Source: Microbacterium sp. AG238
Lineage (GTDB): Bacteria > Actinomycetota > Actinomycetes > Actinomycetales > Microbacteriaceae
Direction: 5' to 3'
DNA length: 64,000 bases
Assembly: GCF_003610405.1 (NCBI RefSeq)
Contig: NZ_RAQC01000001.1
Location: forward strand, 992,001-1,056,000
Part shown: positions 34,214 through 43,625 of the stretch, piece by piece
Numbering within the stretch: position 1 is the stretch's first letter
How the letters are laid out: every line of letters starts with the position of its first letter
Position numbers and translations under genes: made by a program
Notes under the pieces: generated by a model
The model's database searches: none
Seen by the model: only the letters and a program-made list of their open reading frames with translations
What the model was told of the DNA's origin: nothing

Positions 34214-34618
34214 TTACGCGCGGGGAGCGACATCCCGGCTGCGAGAATGCCCACCACGGCGCGACCGCAGCGCCCGGATGCCGCGGGCGATGAGACGCCA
34301 TCCGACCAGCAGGACGAGCAGCGTCAGCGTCGCGACGATCACGAACGGCAGCGCCGTCCCCTGACCCGACACCGCGCGAAGCAGCATGCCCCCGATGACC
34401 GTCACCACCCACACGACGACGCCCGTGGGGACGATCCCCGTCGGCGAGCGCCAGGCCCGTGCCACCGTCCACGCCACCACCAGTGCGGCGAGGAACGGCC
34501 ACGAGGTCGTCCACAGCCCCGCGAGCACATCGGAATCATGGCTCGCCCGGCCGGTCGCCGCGAACGCCACCACGAGGACGACATCGAGCAGAAAGGCGAG
34601 AACGGACGCGCGGGTCAT
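34214..34618 (-). CDS. DUF3054 membrane protein
   Basis: This 134-residue protein has four membrane helices and the DUF3054 features LDVVLVVAFAATGRASHD and WPFLAALVVAWTVARAWRSP. Its function is unknown. The ATG at 34618 follows GGAGGA. It ends ten bases before the DUF427 gene on the same strand, so the two are probably co-transcribed. Confidence 0.87.
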   Translation of the reverse strand: MTRASVLAFLLDVVLVVAFAATGRASHDSDVLAGLWTTSWPFLAALVVAWTVARAWRSPTGIVPTGVVVWVVTVIGGMLLRAVSGQGTALPFVIVATLTLLVLLVGWRLIARGIRALRSRRGGHSRSRDVAPRA

Positions 34619-34660
34619 GTCACCATCCTCCCCCGCGAGGTCGGTGTCCGCCGCCGTCGA

Positions 34661-34666
34661 TAGCGT
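34661..34666 (+). promoter_or_regulatory. -10 element of the S51 peptidase gene
   Basis: TAGCGT, seven bases before GTG 34674. Confidence 0.5.
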
Positions 34667-34673
34667 GGAAGGC

Positions 34674-35291
34674 GTGCGACTGCTTCTTCTCTCCCTGCAG
34701 GCCGGCGCGATGCGCCCGTTCCTCGATGACGGCGCCCGACCGGGACCGATCGTCTACGTCGACGATGCTCAGGCTGCGTTCCGCGATGCTCCGTTCATCG
34801 CCGCCGAGCGCGACGCGGTGCTGGCCTGCGGCCGCGAGGTCGTCGACGCCACACTGCGCGACACCGCCCCGGCGGATGCGGCCCGCCTGCTGTCCGACGC
34901 CGGAGCCGTCTACGTCGCGGGCGGCAGCACGTTCGCTCTGCTCGAGGCCCTCCGTCTCTCCGGCAACGACGACGTCCTCGTCGACCATGTGCGCCGCGGC
35001 CTCCCCTATGTCGGGCTGAGCGCGGGATCCATCGTCGCGGCGCCCGACGTGACACCCGCCTCGCTCATGGACGATCCGGCCGATGGCCCCGCCCTCGCGA
35101 CCCACGCGGGTCTCGGGTTGATCGACGTCACCGTCATCCCGCATGCCGACGGCGCCCTGCCGCCTTACCCGCCTGAGCTGATCCGCCGCACCGTCGACAC
35201 CTACGGGTCGGACTTCGCCCTCCTGCTGCTGCGAGACGATCAGGCGCTGCTGGTCGACGACGGGGTCTCCACGGTGATCGCCTCGCGCTGA
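34674..35291 (+). CDS. Peptidase S51 family protein (dipeptidase E-like)
   Basis: This 205-residue class I glutamine-amidotransferase-like protein has the nucleophile elbow GLSAGS with the catalytic Ser, preceded by YVAGGSTFALLEALR, and a candidate His in VTVIPHADG. S51 peptidases cleave Asp-Xaa dipeptides or cyanophycin; which applies is open. Translation is set to GTG 34674, where the fold begins, and the -10 hexamer supports it. The frame stays open upstream but lies over the DUF3054 gene. Confidence 0.83.
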   Translation: MRLLLLSLQAGAMRPFLDDGARPGPIVYVDDAQAAFRDAPFIAAERDAVLACGREVVDATLRDTAPADAARLLSDAGAVYVAGGSTFALLEALRLSGNDDVLVDHVRRGLPYVGLSAGSIVAAPDVTPASLMDDPADGPALATHAGLGLIDVTVIPHADGALPPYPPELIRRTVDTYGSDFALLLLRDDQALLVDDGVSTVIASR

Positions 35292-35388
35292 ATCCGCGTG
35301 TCCCATGCTTCGCCCAGCATCCGGTCCTTCTTAGACTCGGAAGGCGTCCGGTGCGCCTGCTGCGGACGAGAGAACAGATCCGAGGCCC

Positions 35389-37104
35389 ATGTCTTCTCCC
35401 GATGCGACGGCGGCGACAGCCGCGTTCCGCGCCGCCCGCGACTTCCTTCTCGACAACGCGCATTCGCCCGAGGCGGCCCACGCGGGGTTCGTCTGGCCTG
35501 ACGTCGGCGACCACTTCAATTGGGCCGTCGACTGGTTCGACGCGATCGCGACCGGCAACGACCGCGTCGCGCTGCACGTCGTCGACGAGGACGGCACCGA
35601 GGTTCAGGTCACGTACGACGAGATGCGTCGGCGCTCGAACCGCGTCGCCAACTGGCTGACCGAGCAGGGCATCGGGCACGGGGATGCCGTCATGCTGATG
35701 CTCGGCAACCGCGTCGAGCTGTGGGAGGCGATGCTCGCGATCCTCAAGATCGGCGCCATCATCCTGCCGACATCCGTCGTGCTGGGCACCGACGACCTCC
35801 TCGAACGAGTCGAGCGCGCCGACATCCGCGCCGTGCTCGCCGACCCGGTCGACGCCGCCAAGTTCGACGGGATCGCGGGTCGGTTCGAGCGCATCGTCGT
35901 GGGCGGCGAGCGCCCGGGCTGGCAGTCGTTCGCCGACACAGCGACCGCCGCTGACACCGCGCCCGGCGTCGTCGTCGCCTCGGACGACCCGGCGATCGTC
36001 TACTTCACCTCGGGAACGACGTCGCGACCCAAGATGGTCGTCCATACGCACGTGAGCTACCCGGTGGGGCATCTCTCGACGACCTACTGGATCGGCGTGC
36101 GCCCCGGCGACGTCCACATGACGATCAGCGCCCCGGGGTGGGGCAAGCACGCGTGGAGCCTGTTCTTCGCCCCGTGGATCGCCGAGGCGACGATCTTCGT
36201 GTACAACTACGCACGCTTCGACGCCGCACGCCTCGTGGAGCAGCTCGATCGCAACGGCGTCAACACCTTCTGCGCACCGCCCACGGTCTGGCGCATGCTG
36301 ATCCAGGCCGATCTCGAGAAGCGTCCGCACGCGCTGCGCGAGCTTCTGTCGGCCGGCGAGCCCCTGAACCCCGAAGTGATCGACACGATCGAGCGCTGGT
36401 GGGGTCTGCAGATCCGCGACGGCTACGGCCAGACCGAGCTGACGGCGGTCATCGGCAACACCCCGGGTATCGCGGTGAAGCCGGGTGCGATGGGTCGCCC
36501 GCTTCCGGGCAACGACATCGTGCTCATCGACCCCCTCACGGGCCGGATCGGAGACGAGGGCGAGATCTGTCTCCCCACCGCTCCGACGCGTCCGCTCAAC
36601 CTCATGCCCGGTTACCTCGGCGAGCCCGAGCGCACCGCCAAGGTCGATCACGACGGGTATTACCACACGAGCGACGTCGCCGTCCGCGACGCCGACGGAC
36701 AGCTCACCTTCGTCGGACGCACCGACGACGTGTTCAAAGCCAGCGATTTCAAGGTGTCGCCGTTCGAGGTCGAGTCGATCCTCTTGACCCATCCCGCCGT
36801 CGCCGAGGCGGGGGTCGTCGGGGCGCCGGATGCCGTGCGGCTCAACATCGTGAAGGCCTACGTGGCGCTCGCGGCGTCGTGGGGAGCGTCCGCCGAGACC
36901 GCGCGGGCGATCCTCGCTCACGCGCGTGAGCACATGCCGCCGTACATGCGGGTGCGCCGTGTCGAGTTCTTCGAGCTGCCGAAGACGATCTCGGGCAAGA
37001 TCCGCCGGGTGGAGCTGCGCGAGCGTGAAGTCGCCGCAGCAGATGCCGGCGAGCGTCTGACGACCGAGTGGCGCGAGTCGGACTTCCCCGACCTGAAGGG
37101 CTGA
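35389..37104 (+). CDS. AMP-forming acyl-CoA synthetase (medium-chain/acetyl type)
   Basis: This 571-residue adenylating enzyme activates a carboxylic acid to its CoA thioester. The P-loop IVYFTSGTTSRPKMVVHTH, the adenine motif DGYGQTELT, the hinge VGRTDDVFKASDFKVSPFE and the C-terminal catalytic lysine in LPKTISGKIRRVEL are all present. The overall pattern resembles medium-chain and acetate/propionate synthetases. It lies upstream of pyruvate oxidase, which makes acetate, so salvage of acetate is plausible. ATG 35389 follows GAGGCC. Confidence 0.9.
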   Translation: MSSPDATAATAAFRAARDFLLDNAHSPEAAHAGFVWPDVGDHFNWAVDWFDAIATGNDRVALHVVDEDGTEVQVTYDEMRRRSNRVANWLTEQGIGHGDAVMLMLGNRVELWEAMLAILKIGAIILPTSVVLGTDDLLERVERADIRAVLADPVDAAKFDGIAGRFERIVVGGERPGWQSFADTATAADTAPGVVVASDDPAIVYFTSGTTSRPKMVVHTHVSYPVGHLSTTYWIGVRPGDVHMTISAPGWGKHAWSLFFAPWIAEATIFVYNYARFDAARLVEQLDRNGVNTFCAPPTVWRMLIQADLEKRPHALRELLSAGEPLNPEVIDTIERWWGLQIRDGYGQTELTAVIGNTPGIAVKPGAMGRPLPGNDIVLIDPLTGRIGDEGEICLPTAPTRPLNLMPGYLGEPERTAKVDHDGYYHTSDVAVRDADGQLTFVGRTDDVFKASDFKVSPFEVESILLTHPAVAEAGVVGAPDAVRLNIVKAYVALAASWGASAETARAILAHAREHMPPYMRVRRVEFFELPKTISGKIRRVELREREVAAADAGERLTTEWRESDFPDLKG

Positions 37105-37212
37105 CGCGCGGGCCTCCTGTCGCTCAGGCGGGCCATTCGCAACCCCTGGCACACCCACAGGCGGCGGGAGAAGACTGAGACTGTCCGGACAGCCTCAGCA
37201 GAAGGAGCCCCC

Positions 37213-38976
37213 GTGCCGCAGAACGTCGCCGAACAGATCGTCGCCCAGCTGATCGATGCGGGGGTGAAGCGTATCTACGGCATCGTCGGCGACTCACTCA
37301 ATCCGATCGTCGACGCGGTGCGACGAACCGGGGGCGCAGCGTCGGGCGGGATCGACTGGATCCACGTCCGCCACGAGGAGGCCGCCGCCTTCGCTGCGGC
37401 AGCGGACGCCGAGCTCACCGGCGAGCTGGCCGTGTGCGCAGGAAGCTGCGGTCCCGGCAACCTGCACCTGATCAACGGCCTCTTCGATGCGCAGCGATCC
37501 GGTGTGCCGGTGCTCGCGATCGCCAGCCACATCCCGAGCCTGCAGATCGGGTCGGGTTACTTCCAGGAGACGCACCCCGAACGGCTGTTCACGGAGTGCA
37601 GCGACTACTGCGAGATGGTCATGACGCCCCAGCAGTCGCCGCGCGTGGTGAACTCCGCGATCCGTCACGCGACCGCGGGGTCGTCCGTCTCGGTGATCGT
37701 GCTGCCCGGCGACCTCGCCGAGCTTCACTCGACGGGTGAGTTCCCGCCCTTCGTCGCTGCCCGGCCGGGCCGGGTCGCTCCCGATGAGCGCAGCGTCGCC
37801 GAGCTCGCCGCGGCCATCGACCAGGCCGAGAAGATCGCGATCTTCGCCGGCGAGGGAGTGCGTGACGCGCGTGACGAGGTGATCGCGTTCGCCGAGCACC
37901 TGCAGGCGCCGATGGGGCACTCGCTGCGCGGCAAGCAGTGGATCCAGTACGACAACCGCTTCGACGTCGGCATGTCGGGCCTGCTCGGCTACGGTGCCAT
38001 CGACCACGCCATGCACGAGGTCGACCTCCTCCTCATGGTCGGCACCGACTTCCCCTACGAGCAGTTCCTGCCCGACGGTGCCAAGACGGTGATCGCGCAG
38101 ATCGACGTCGACGCCCAGCGGCTCGGGCGTCGCGCGGGCGTGACGCATCCCGTCCACGGCGACGTGGGTCTCACCCTCGCGGCGCTGCGGTCACGAACCG
38201 CCGCCAAGACCGACGACGCGTTCCTCGAGCGCACACTGAAGCGCTATCGGAAGGCCATGAAGGACTCCGTCGCGACCTACACCGACTCCGACGCGCAGCC
38301 GATCCACCCCGAGCGCGCGATGTCGGTCATCGACCGGGTTGCGGCATCCGACGCCGTCTTCACCGCCGACACCGGTATGGGAAACGTCTGGCAGGCCCGG
38401 TACGTCACTCCCGGGCCCGAGCGGCGCCTGCTGGCATCCTGGCGCCACGGTTCGATGGCCAATGCCCTCCCCCACGCCTTCGGCGCACAGATGGCATATC
38501 CCGATCGGCAGGTCATCGCCATCGCGGGCGACGGCGGGCTCTCGATGCTCCTGGGCGAGCTGATCACCGTGGCCGCCTACGACCTGCCGCTGAACATATT
38601 CGTGTTCAACAACTCGACCCTCGGGATGGTGAAGGCCGAGATGCTGGTCGCGGGCTTCCCCGACTTCGGCGTCGACGTGCCGATGGTCGACTTCGCCGCC
38701 GTCGGGCGGGCGCTCGGGTTCCACGCGCAGCGGGTCACCGACCCCGCCGACCTCGAGGTCGCCGCATCCGCCGCCCTCGCCCACCGCGGGCCCTCGATCG
38801 TCGACATCGTGACCGACCCCGATGCGCTCTCGATGCCGGCGGCGATCACGGCGGATCAGGTCGCGGGCTTCGGCATGTCGATGGCGAAGATGGTGCTCGG
38901 CGCGAAGGACGCGGGCGGCATCGGCGCGGTGCTCGAGACCGCGAAGTCGAACATCAAGCACATCCGCAGTCTCTGA
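37213..38976 (+). CDS. poxB: Pyruvate dehydrogenase (quinone)/pyruvate oxidase
   Basis: This 587-residue thiamine-diphosphate enzyme decarboxylates pyruvate oxidatively to acetate and carbon dioxide, passing electrons to quinone. The ThDP glutamate lies in RHEEAAAFAAAADAELTG, the central domain binds FAD, and the ThDP/Mg motif is GDGGLSMLLGELITVAAYDLP ending NN. The C-terminal tail keeps a short basic-amphipathic end (AVLETAKSNIKHIRSL), the membrane-contact part in PoxB. GTG 37213 follows GAAGGAG. Acetolactate synthase is less likely because no small subunit lies nearby and the N-terminal motifs match PoxB. Confidence 0.9.
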   Translation: MPQNVAEQIVAQLIDAGVKRIYGIVGDSLNPIVDAVRRTGGAASGGIDWIHVRHEEAAAFAAAADAELTGELAVCAGSCGPGNLHLINGLFDAQRSGVPVLAIASHIPSLQIGSGYFQETHPERLFTECSDYCEMVMTPQQSPRVVNSAIRHATAGSSVSVIVLPGDLAELHSTGEFPPFVAARPGRVAPDERSVAELAAAIDQAEKIAIFAGEGVRDARDEVIAFAEHLQAPMGHSLRGKQWIQYDNRFDVGMSGLLGYGAIDHAMHEVDLLLMVGTDFPYEQFLPDGAKTVIAQIDVDAQRLGRRAGVTHPVHGDVGLTLAALRSRTAAKTDDAFLERTLKRYRKAMKDSVATYTDSDAQPIHPERAMSVIDRVAASDAVFTADTGMGNVWQARYVTPGPERRLLASWRHGSMANALPHAFGAQMAYPDRQVIAIAGDGGLSMLLGELITVAAYDLPLNIFVFNNSTLGMVKAEMLVAGFPDFGVDVPMVDFAAVGRALGFHAQRVTDPADLEVAASAALAHRGPSIVDIVTDPDALSMPAAITADQVAGFGMSMAKMVLGAKDAGGIGAVLETAKSNIKHIRSL

Positions 38977-39012
38977 CGCGCCTTGCGTCGAGTGCCCGGA
39001 CGCGCGCGGCGC

Positions 39013-39567
39013 TCAGGCCAGGAACTCCCACGGGTCGAACGACTCGATCGGGATGACGCGGACGCGCGGCAGCGGGGCATCGAAGGCGTGGACGTCGTAT
39101 TCGAGGTCGAAGAACTCGACTCCGGGTATGGCGGTGAGCTCACTGCTGCGGAATTCCGAGAAGGCCAGCACGCCGACCCGGCGGTCGGGTCCGGTCAGCG
39201 CCGCGACCTCACCGACGAAGTCGCGGTCGTGGCTGACCAGGACGACGTCGTCGTCGCGCTCCTTCAGCGCGGCGAGCGTGCGCTGGATGGCGATGTCCAC
39301 GACCTTCTCGTCGACGTCGCCCGACAGCGGGACCGGCTTGTAGTCGAGCGCCAGCAGCGCCTGGACGAACGACATCGGCAGGTGGTTGCTGGCGTTGAGG
39401 AAGAACAGACCGCGCGCGGGCTGCTTCCACTGATCGCCGACGAACTGCAGCAGACGGTCCCACCGGGGCCGTTCATCCGGCAACGGACGCCGTCCGAGGA
39501 TCGATTGGCCGAGCGTCGCGTCGATGTTCTCGCCGTCGACGAGCAACCACGTCACGCGTTCGGTCAT
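39013..39567 (-). CDS. NYN (PIN-like) domain protein
   Basis: This 184-residue protein has the NYN nuclease-like fold: LLVDGENIDATLG with the first acidic residues, VDIAIQRTLAAL and the third acidic cluster VLVSHDRDFVGEVAAL. NYN proteins are predicted Mg-dependent RNases. The C-terminal about 50 residues (GVEFFDLEYDVHAFDAPLPR) are not part of the core. It is convergent with poxB and has no partner gene. ATG 39567 has GGGGA upstream. Confidence 0.85.
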   Translation of the reverse strand: MTERVTWLLVDGENIDATLGQSILGRRPLPDERPRWDRLLQFVGDQWKQPARGLFFLNASNHLPMSFVQALLALDYKPVPLSGDVDEKVVDIAIQRTLAALKERDDDVVLVSHDRDFVGEVAALTGPDRRVGVLAFSEFRSSELTAIPGVEFFDLEYDVHAFDAPLPRVRVIPIESFDPWEFLA

Positions 39568-39614
39568 GAGGTCCCCTGTCTGCGAATGTCCTCCGTGAAC
39601 GCTATCAAGCCGGT

Positions 39615-40793
39615 TCAGCCGCCGGCCGTCAGTGACACCCGCATGAGTCGGTCGTCGCCGGACGCGGCGTTGCCGCGCCCGTCGGTGTTGTTCGTGAGCA
39701 TCCAGAGGTCATCGCCAGCGACGACCGCATCGCGGATCCGCCCCAGCTCGCCTTCCCAGAGGGCGATCGGCGCGCCGGCGAGAGCACCGCCGTCGACATC
39801 GATCTGCCACACGCGTTCGCCGCGCAACGCCGCCACGAAGATCGTGTTCCCGCGCGCCGCGATGCCGCTCGGGCTCGCCTCGTCGGGTGTCCAGGTGACC
39901 ACCGGTGCGATGAAGCGGTCATCGTCCGACTCGCCCTCGACATCGGGCCAGCCGTAGTTGCCGCCCGCCTCGATGCGGTTGAGCTCGTCGAAGCGGTCCT
40001 GTCCGAACTCGCTCGCCCACATCGTGCCGTCCTGCGTCCACGCGAGGCCCTGCACGTTGCGATGGCCGAGGGAATACACCTCCGACCCGAGAGGATTGTC
40101 GGCGACCGGCTCACCGTCGGGCGTCAGGCGCAGGATCTTGCCCGCGAGCGAAGCGGGGTCCTGCGCCGCCTCGGGCGTGCCGGCATCTCCCGTCGCCACG
40201 TAGAGCAGACCGTCCGGTCCGAACGCGATGCGGCCGCCGTTGTGGACGCGGTCGCGCGGGATGCCGTCGATCACGACCTCCGCGTCGCCGAGCCGGCGAT
40301 CACCGGCGTCGCCCTCGAGCGGCATCCGCACGACGCGGTTGTCGTCGGCCGTGGTCACGTACGCGTAGAGGAGCGTCTCGCCGTCCGCCTCGTGAACGGC
40401 GATGCCCAGGAGCCCGCCCTCACCGACCGCGGCGGTGAGGTCGATCTCGCCGGCGACGCGCGACACCCCCTCTGTGTCCACCTCGAGGATCGTCCCGTCG
40501 TCGCGCTGGCTGACCAGCTGCGTCCCATCGGCGAGCACGACGACCGACCACGGCACCTCGAACTGCGTGACGACGTCGGCTGGGTCGCCGGTCGGACGCC
40601 ACGGAGCCGGCGCGGCATCCGCGGGATCGGTCGACGTCTCGGAGGGGACGGGCGTCGCCTCCTGGTCGGTGGGTCGCGGGTCGGCGGCCCCGGTGCACGC
40701 CGACAGCAGCAGCGTCGACGCGAGCAGTACGGCCACGGCCGCCCGCGACCCCATCGGACGCGGAAGGATGCCGGTGCCCGTCGAGCGCTTCAT
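39615..40793 (-). CDS. PQQ-dependent sugar dehydrogenase family lipoprotein
   Basis: This 392-residue lipoprotein has a signal peptide with lipobox LLLSAC near residue 32, then a six-bladed propeller of the glucose/sorbosone dehydrogenase family. Visible motifs are HNGGRIAFGPDGLLYVATGDAG, GHRNVQGLAWTQDGTMWASEFG and NYGWPDVEG. The family uses PQQ to oxidise aldoses, but many lipoproteins of this group lack proven activity. TAGCCT (40800-40805) is six bases before the ATG, so leaderless. Confidence 0.88.
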   Translation of the reverse strand: MKRSTGTGILPRPMGSRAAVAVLLASTLLLSACTGAADPRPTDQEATPVPSETSTDPADAAPAPWRPTGDPADVVTQFEVPWSVVVLADGTQLVSQRDDGTILEVDTEGVSRVAGEIDLTAAVGEGGLLGIAVHEADGETLLYAYVTTADDNRVVRMPLEGDAGDRRLGDAEVVIDGIPRDRVHNGGRIAFGPDGLLYVATGDAGTPEAAQDPASLAGKILRLTPDGEPVADNPLGSEVYSLGHRNVQGLAWTQDGTMWASEFGQDRFDELNRIEAGGNYGWPDVEGESDDDRFIAPVVTWTPDEASPSGIAARGNTIFVAALRGERVWQIDVDGGALAGAPIALWEGELGRIRDAVVAGDDLWMLTNNTDGRGNAASGDDRLMRVSLTAGG

Positions 40794-40799
40794 CGTTCC

Positions 40800-40805
40800 A
40801 GGCTA
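40800..40805 (-). promoter_or_regulatory. -10 element of the PQQ-type lipoprotein gene
   Basis: TAGCCT, six bases before ATG 40793; it overlaps the 3' end of the upstream beta-lactamase-like gene. Confidence 0.5.
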
Positions 40806-42200
40806 CGGGCCGGCGAGGATCGCGGCTGCGTCCTGCGCCCACCCGAGCGCCACGGCGGGGGCGGCGAGCGTCGTGGCGTCGTCGGCGCGTGCGAGCACCG
40901 TGATCACGACCGGCGCGCCCTCCTCCCGCTCGAGGTACCACGACCCGGCGAGCACGCCGATGGAGCTGCCGCCCTTGAAACCGACGTACGTCCACTTCTC
41001 GCCGAAATCGAGCCCGGGGTTGGCGGACAGGATGTCGCGCACGGGCGCACCCGCGTCGGTGCGGGCCCGTTCCTGCAGCGACGCGTGGGCTGCGGCCAGG
41101 TCGTCTGGATTTGCGAACCAGTCGATGCCGTCTTGCCAGCCCGGCGTCGCCGCGGCCGCCGCCGCGAGGTCGGGGACACCCGCCGGCAGCCGCTCCAGCA
41201 CCGACCGTCGCGCCTCGGCGTCGTCGGCGGCCCCGCTCCAGAGCGCACGCAGGTCGGCCTCGCCGAAGAGGAGCCAGAACAGCTCGCGTGTCGTCAACAG
41301 CGGGGTGTTCGCGTCGGGGTCGGAGTGCCCCATCGAGACCATCGCGGTTTCGACCGCCTCGCGTCCGACGGCCCGGATGAGCATGTCGGTCGCGGTGTTG
41401 TCACTGATGGCGATCATCTTGTCGGCGGCCTCCCGCACGGTCACCTTCGTGCCGTCGGGACGGTCCTGCAGCTCGCCGCTGGGGAGGCTCCGCACCGCGT
41501 CGTCGACGACCAGCTCGTCGTCCCAGGCGAGCCGTCCGGCCGCGACGGCGTCGACGACGGCGCCGAGCACCCACAGCTTGAAGATGGAGCCGATGGGTCC
41601 GGCGGCCTGGTCACCGCCCTCGTAGAGCACCTCGCCCCCGACCTCCCGGACGTGCACGCCGGCGGTGAAGGCGGCGTCGTCGATCTGCTGAGTGAGCTCG
41701 TCCCAGGACGCCGCGGGCGTGCGCTCAGGCTGCGGCGGGCTGAACAGGAGCATCTGGATGCGAGCGTCGGGGGTGACCGAGATCGACATGTCGTAGGTCA
41801 CCTGAGCGGACTCGATGGTCACGCGGGCCTCGGTCTCGACGCCGTCGTACCCGACCGCCGTCCACGGGGCCGCGGCCTGCATCTGCGCGAACACCTCCTG
41901 CAGCTGCGCGGGCGGGAGCTGCTCCAGAGCGGCGGCGTCGAAGTGCGTCTCGATGTCTTCGATATCGGTGGCCGCGTCGGCGTTGATCTCGTCCATCACC
42001 CAGCGGACCTGGTCGCCGACCGGCGTGACGGGAATCTCGACCGGGGTCGCGGACGGGGCGGACGTCGCTGCGGGGGCGGGGTCCGCCGAGCAGGCGCTGA
42101 GCACCGCGGCAGTCGCAGCGGCGACGGCGACGGCTGCTGCGCTACGGCGGCGCGAGGCGGCGGACGGTCGGGGCGGAGGCGTATCGATGGGGGAACTCAC
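40803..42200 (-). CDS. Class A beta-lactamase-like lipoprotein (LpqF/ORF12 type)
   Basis: This 465-residue exported protein has the lipobox VLSAC near residue 36, then an ORF12-like helical domain (about 60-160) and a penicillin-binding fold. Active-site motifs are SIFK (Ser-x-x-Lys), SDN in AISDNTATDM, and KGG in YVGFKGGSS where class A enzymes have KTG. This arrangement matches the LpqF/Cpe family, whose members are esterases or weak beta-lactamases. Resistance should not be inferred from sequence. GTG 42200 sits next to GGAGAG. Confidence 0.87.
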   Translation of the reverse strand: MSSPIDTPPPRPSAASRRRSAAAVAVAAATAAVLSACSADPAPAATSAPSATPVEIPVTPVGDQVRWVMDEINADAATDIEDIETHFDAAALEQLPPAQLQEVFAQMQAAAPWTAVGYDGVETEARVTIESAQVTYDMSISVTPDARIQMLLFSPPQPERTPAASWDELTQQIDDAAFTAGVHVREVGGEVLYEGGDQAAGPIGSIFKLWVLGAVVDAVAAGRLAWDDELVVDDAVRSLPSGELQDRPDGTKVTVREAADKMIAISDNTATDMLIRAVGREAVETAMVSMGHSDPDANTPLLTTRELFWLLFGEADLRALWSGAADDAEARRSVLERLPAGVPDLAAAAAATPGWQDGIDWFANPDDLAAAHASLQERARTDAGAPVRDILSANPGLDFGEKWTYVGFKGGSSIGVLAGSWYLEREEGAPVVITVLARADDATTLAAPAVALGWAQDAAAILAGP

Positions 42201-42283
42201 CTCTCCAGCTTCTCGTCGCGACGCGGTCGCCGCCTCCCCCCACAGGTGGAGATCGCCACGTCGTCTCGGTCGGCCCCGCCGGG

Positions 42284-42289
42284 TAGCGT
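42284..42289 (+). promoter_or_regulatory. -10 element of the SLC13 gene
   Basis: TAGCGT, seven bases before GTG 42297. Confidence 0.5.
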
Positions 42290-42296
42290 GGGCCGA

Positions 42297-43607
42297 GTGG
42301 ACCCGATCGTCGCGACTTTCCTGATCCTCGCCGCAGCGATCATCGCGTTCCTCTCGGCGCGGGTGCCGCTCGAGGTCGTGGCCGTGGGTGTCGCGCTCGC
42401 GCTGTGGGCCACGGGGGTGCTCACCCTCCCCCAGGCGTTCGCCGGCTTCGGCGATCCCACGGTGCTGTTCATCGCGAGCCTGTTCATCGTCGCGACGGCC
42501 CTCGAGACGAGCGGCGTCACCCGGATCGTCGGTGCCGTGATCCTCGCGCGCGCCGGTACGCGGCGTGGCCGCATCCTGATCTGGGTCGGCGGGATCGTCG
42601 CGATCCTCACCGCGCTGATCAGCATCAATGGCGCCGTCGCCGCGCTCATCCCCGTCGCAGCCGTGGTCGCACGCCGATCGGGACTGCCCCCTTCGCAGCT
42701 CATGATCCCGCTGGCATACATCGCCTCATCGGCCTCTCTGCTCACGCTGACGGGAACGCCCGTGAACGTGGTGGTGTCCGAGCTCGCGGATTCCGAGGCC
42801 GGCCGCCCCTTCGGCTTCTTCGAGTTCGCACTCGTCGGGCTCCCGCTCGTCGCGGCCACGATCGCGATCGTCGTGCTGCTCGGCCCACGGCTGCTGCCGC
42901 ATCACGGGCCGGAGCCCGCCCCCCACCATCACACGGAGCGCGAGGCCGAGACCCTCTCGCTGGTTCCCGAGGCCGTGCGCACCGGAGCCATCCGCACCCA
43001 GCGACCCACCCGGCTGCACCGTGGCTCGCGGCGCACGCTCGCCGTCACCGCCGTGATGGTCGTGCTGCTGGCCACCGGCGCCGTTCCGCCCGCCGTCGCC
43101 GGTCTCCTCGCCGCCGGAGCGCTGATCCTCTTCCGAGTCGTGAAGCTTCCCGACCTCTACCACGGGGTGTCGTGGACCACTCTCGTGCTCATCGCCGGCA
43201 TGATCCCGCTGTCGGTGGCTTTTCTCGAGACGGGCGCCGCCGACGTCGTGGCCGACGGCATGCTCGCCGTCGTCGGGCAGGCCGACCCGCACCTGGCGCT
43301 CATCGTCGTCTGCGTCGTGGTGATCGTGCTCGGACAGTTCATCTCGAACGTCGCCACCGTGCTCATCGTCGCCCCGGTCGCGACGTCGATAGCCATCACC
43401 CTCGAGGTCAGCGCGCTGCCGTTCCTCATGGCCCTCACCGTCGCCGGAGCGTCATCGTTCCTGACCCCTGTGGCCACCCCGGTCAATCTCATGGTGATGA
43501 CCCCCGGCGGTTATCGGTTCGGCGACTATTGGCGGCTGGGTCTCCCCCTGAGCGTCCTGTTCCTGCTCGCGGCCGTGTTCTACGTACCGCTCATCTGGCG
43601 ATTCTGA
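42297..43607 (+). CDS. SLC13-family anion permease
   Basis: This 436-residue transporter has about eleven helices in two inverted halves. The signature loops SLLTLTGTPVNVVV (first SNT-like motif) and SSFLTPVATPVNLMVM (second) match SLC13/DASS members that carry dicarboxylates, citrate or sulfate. A hydrophilic, His-rich loop (LLPHHGPEPAPHHHTEREAE) lies between the halves where related sulfate permeases have TrkA-C domains; here they are absent. The frame is open far upstream but GTG 42297 starts at the first helix. Confidence 0.87.
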   Translation: MDPIVATFLILAAAIIAFLSARVPLEVVAVGVALALWATGVLTLPQAFAGFGDPTVLFIASLFIVATALETSGVTRIVGAVILARAGTRRGRILIWVGGIVAILTALISINGAVAALIPVAAVVARRSGLPPSQLMIPLAYIASSASLLTLTGTPVNVVVSELADSEAGRPFGFFEFALVGLPLVAATIAIVVLLGPRLLPHHGPEPAPHHHTEREAETLSLVPEAVRTGAIRTQRPTRLHRGSRRTLAVTAVMVVLLATGAVPPAVAGLLAAGALILFRVVKLPDLYHGVSWTTLVLIAGMIPLSVAFLETGAADVVADGMLAVVGQADPHLALIVVCVVVIVLGQFISNVATVLIVAPVATSIAITLEVSALPFLMALTVAGASSFLTPVATPVNLMVMTPGGYRFGDYWRLGLPLSVLFLLAAVFYVPLIWRF

Positions 43608-43625
43608 TGCCCGGGAGCACGACGT

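Noticed and set aside
37213..38976. Acetolactate synthase as identity of the ThDP enzyme
   Set aside because: No regulatory subunit nearby, and motif order and C-terminus match pyruvate oxidase.
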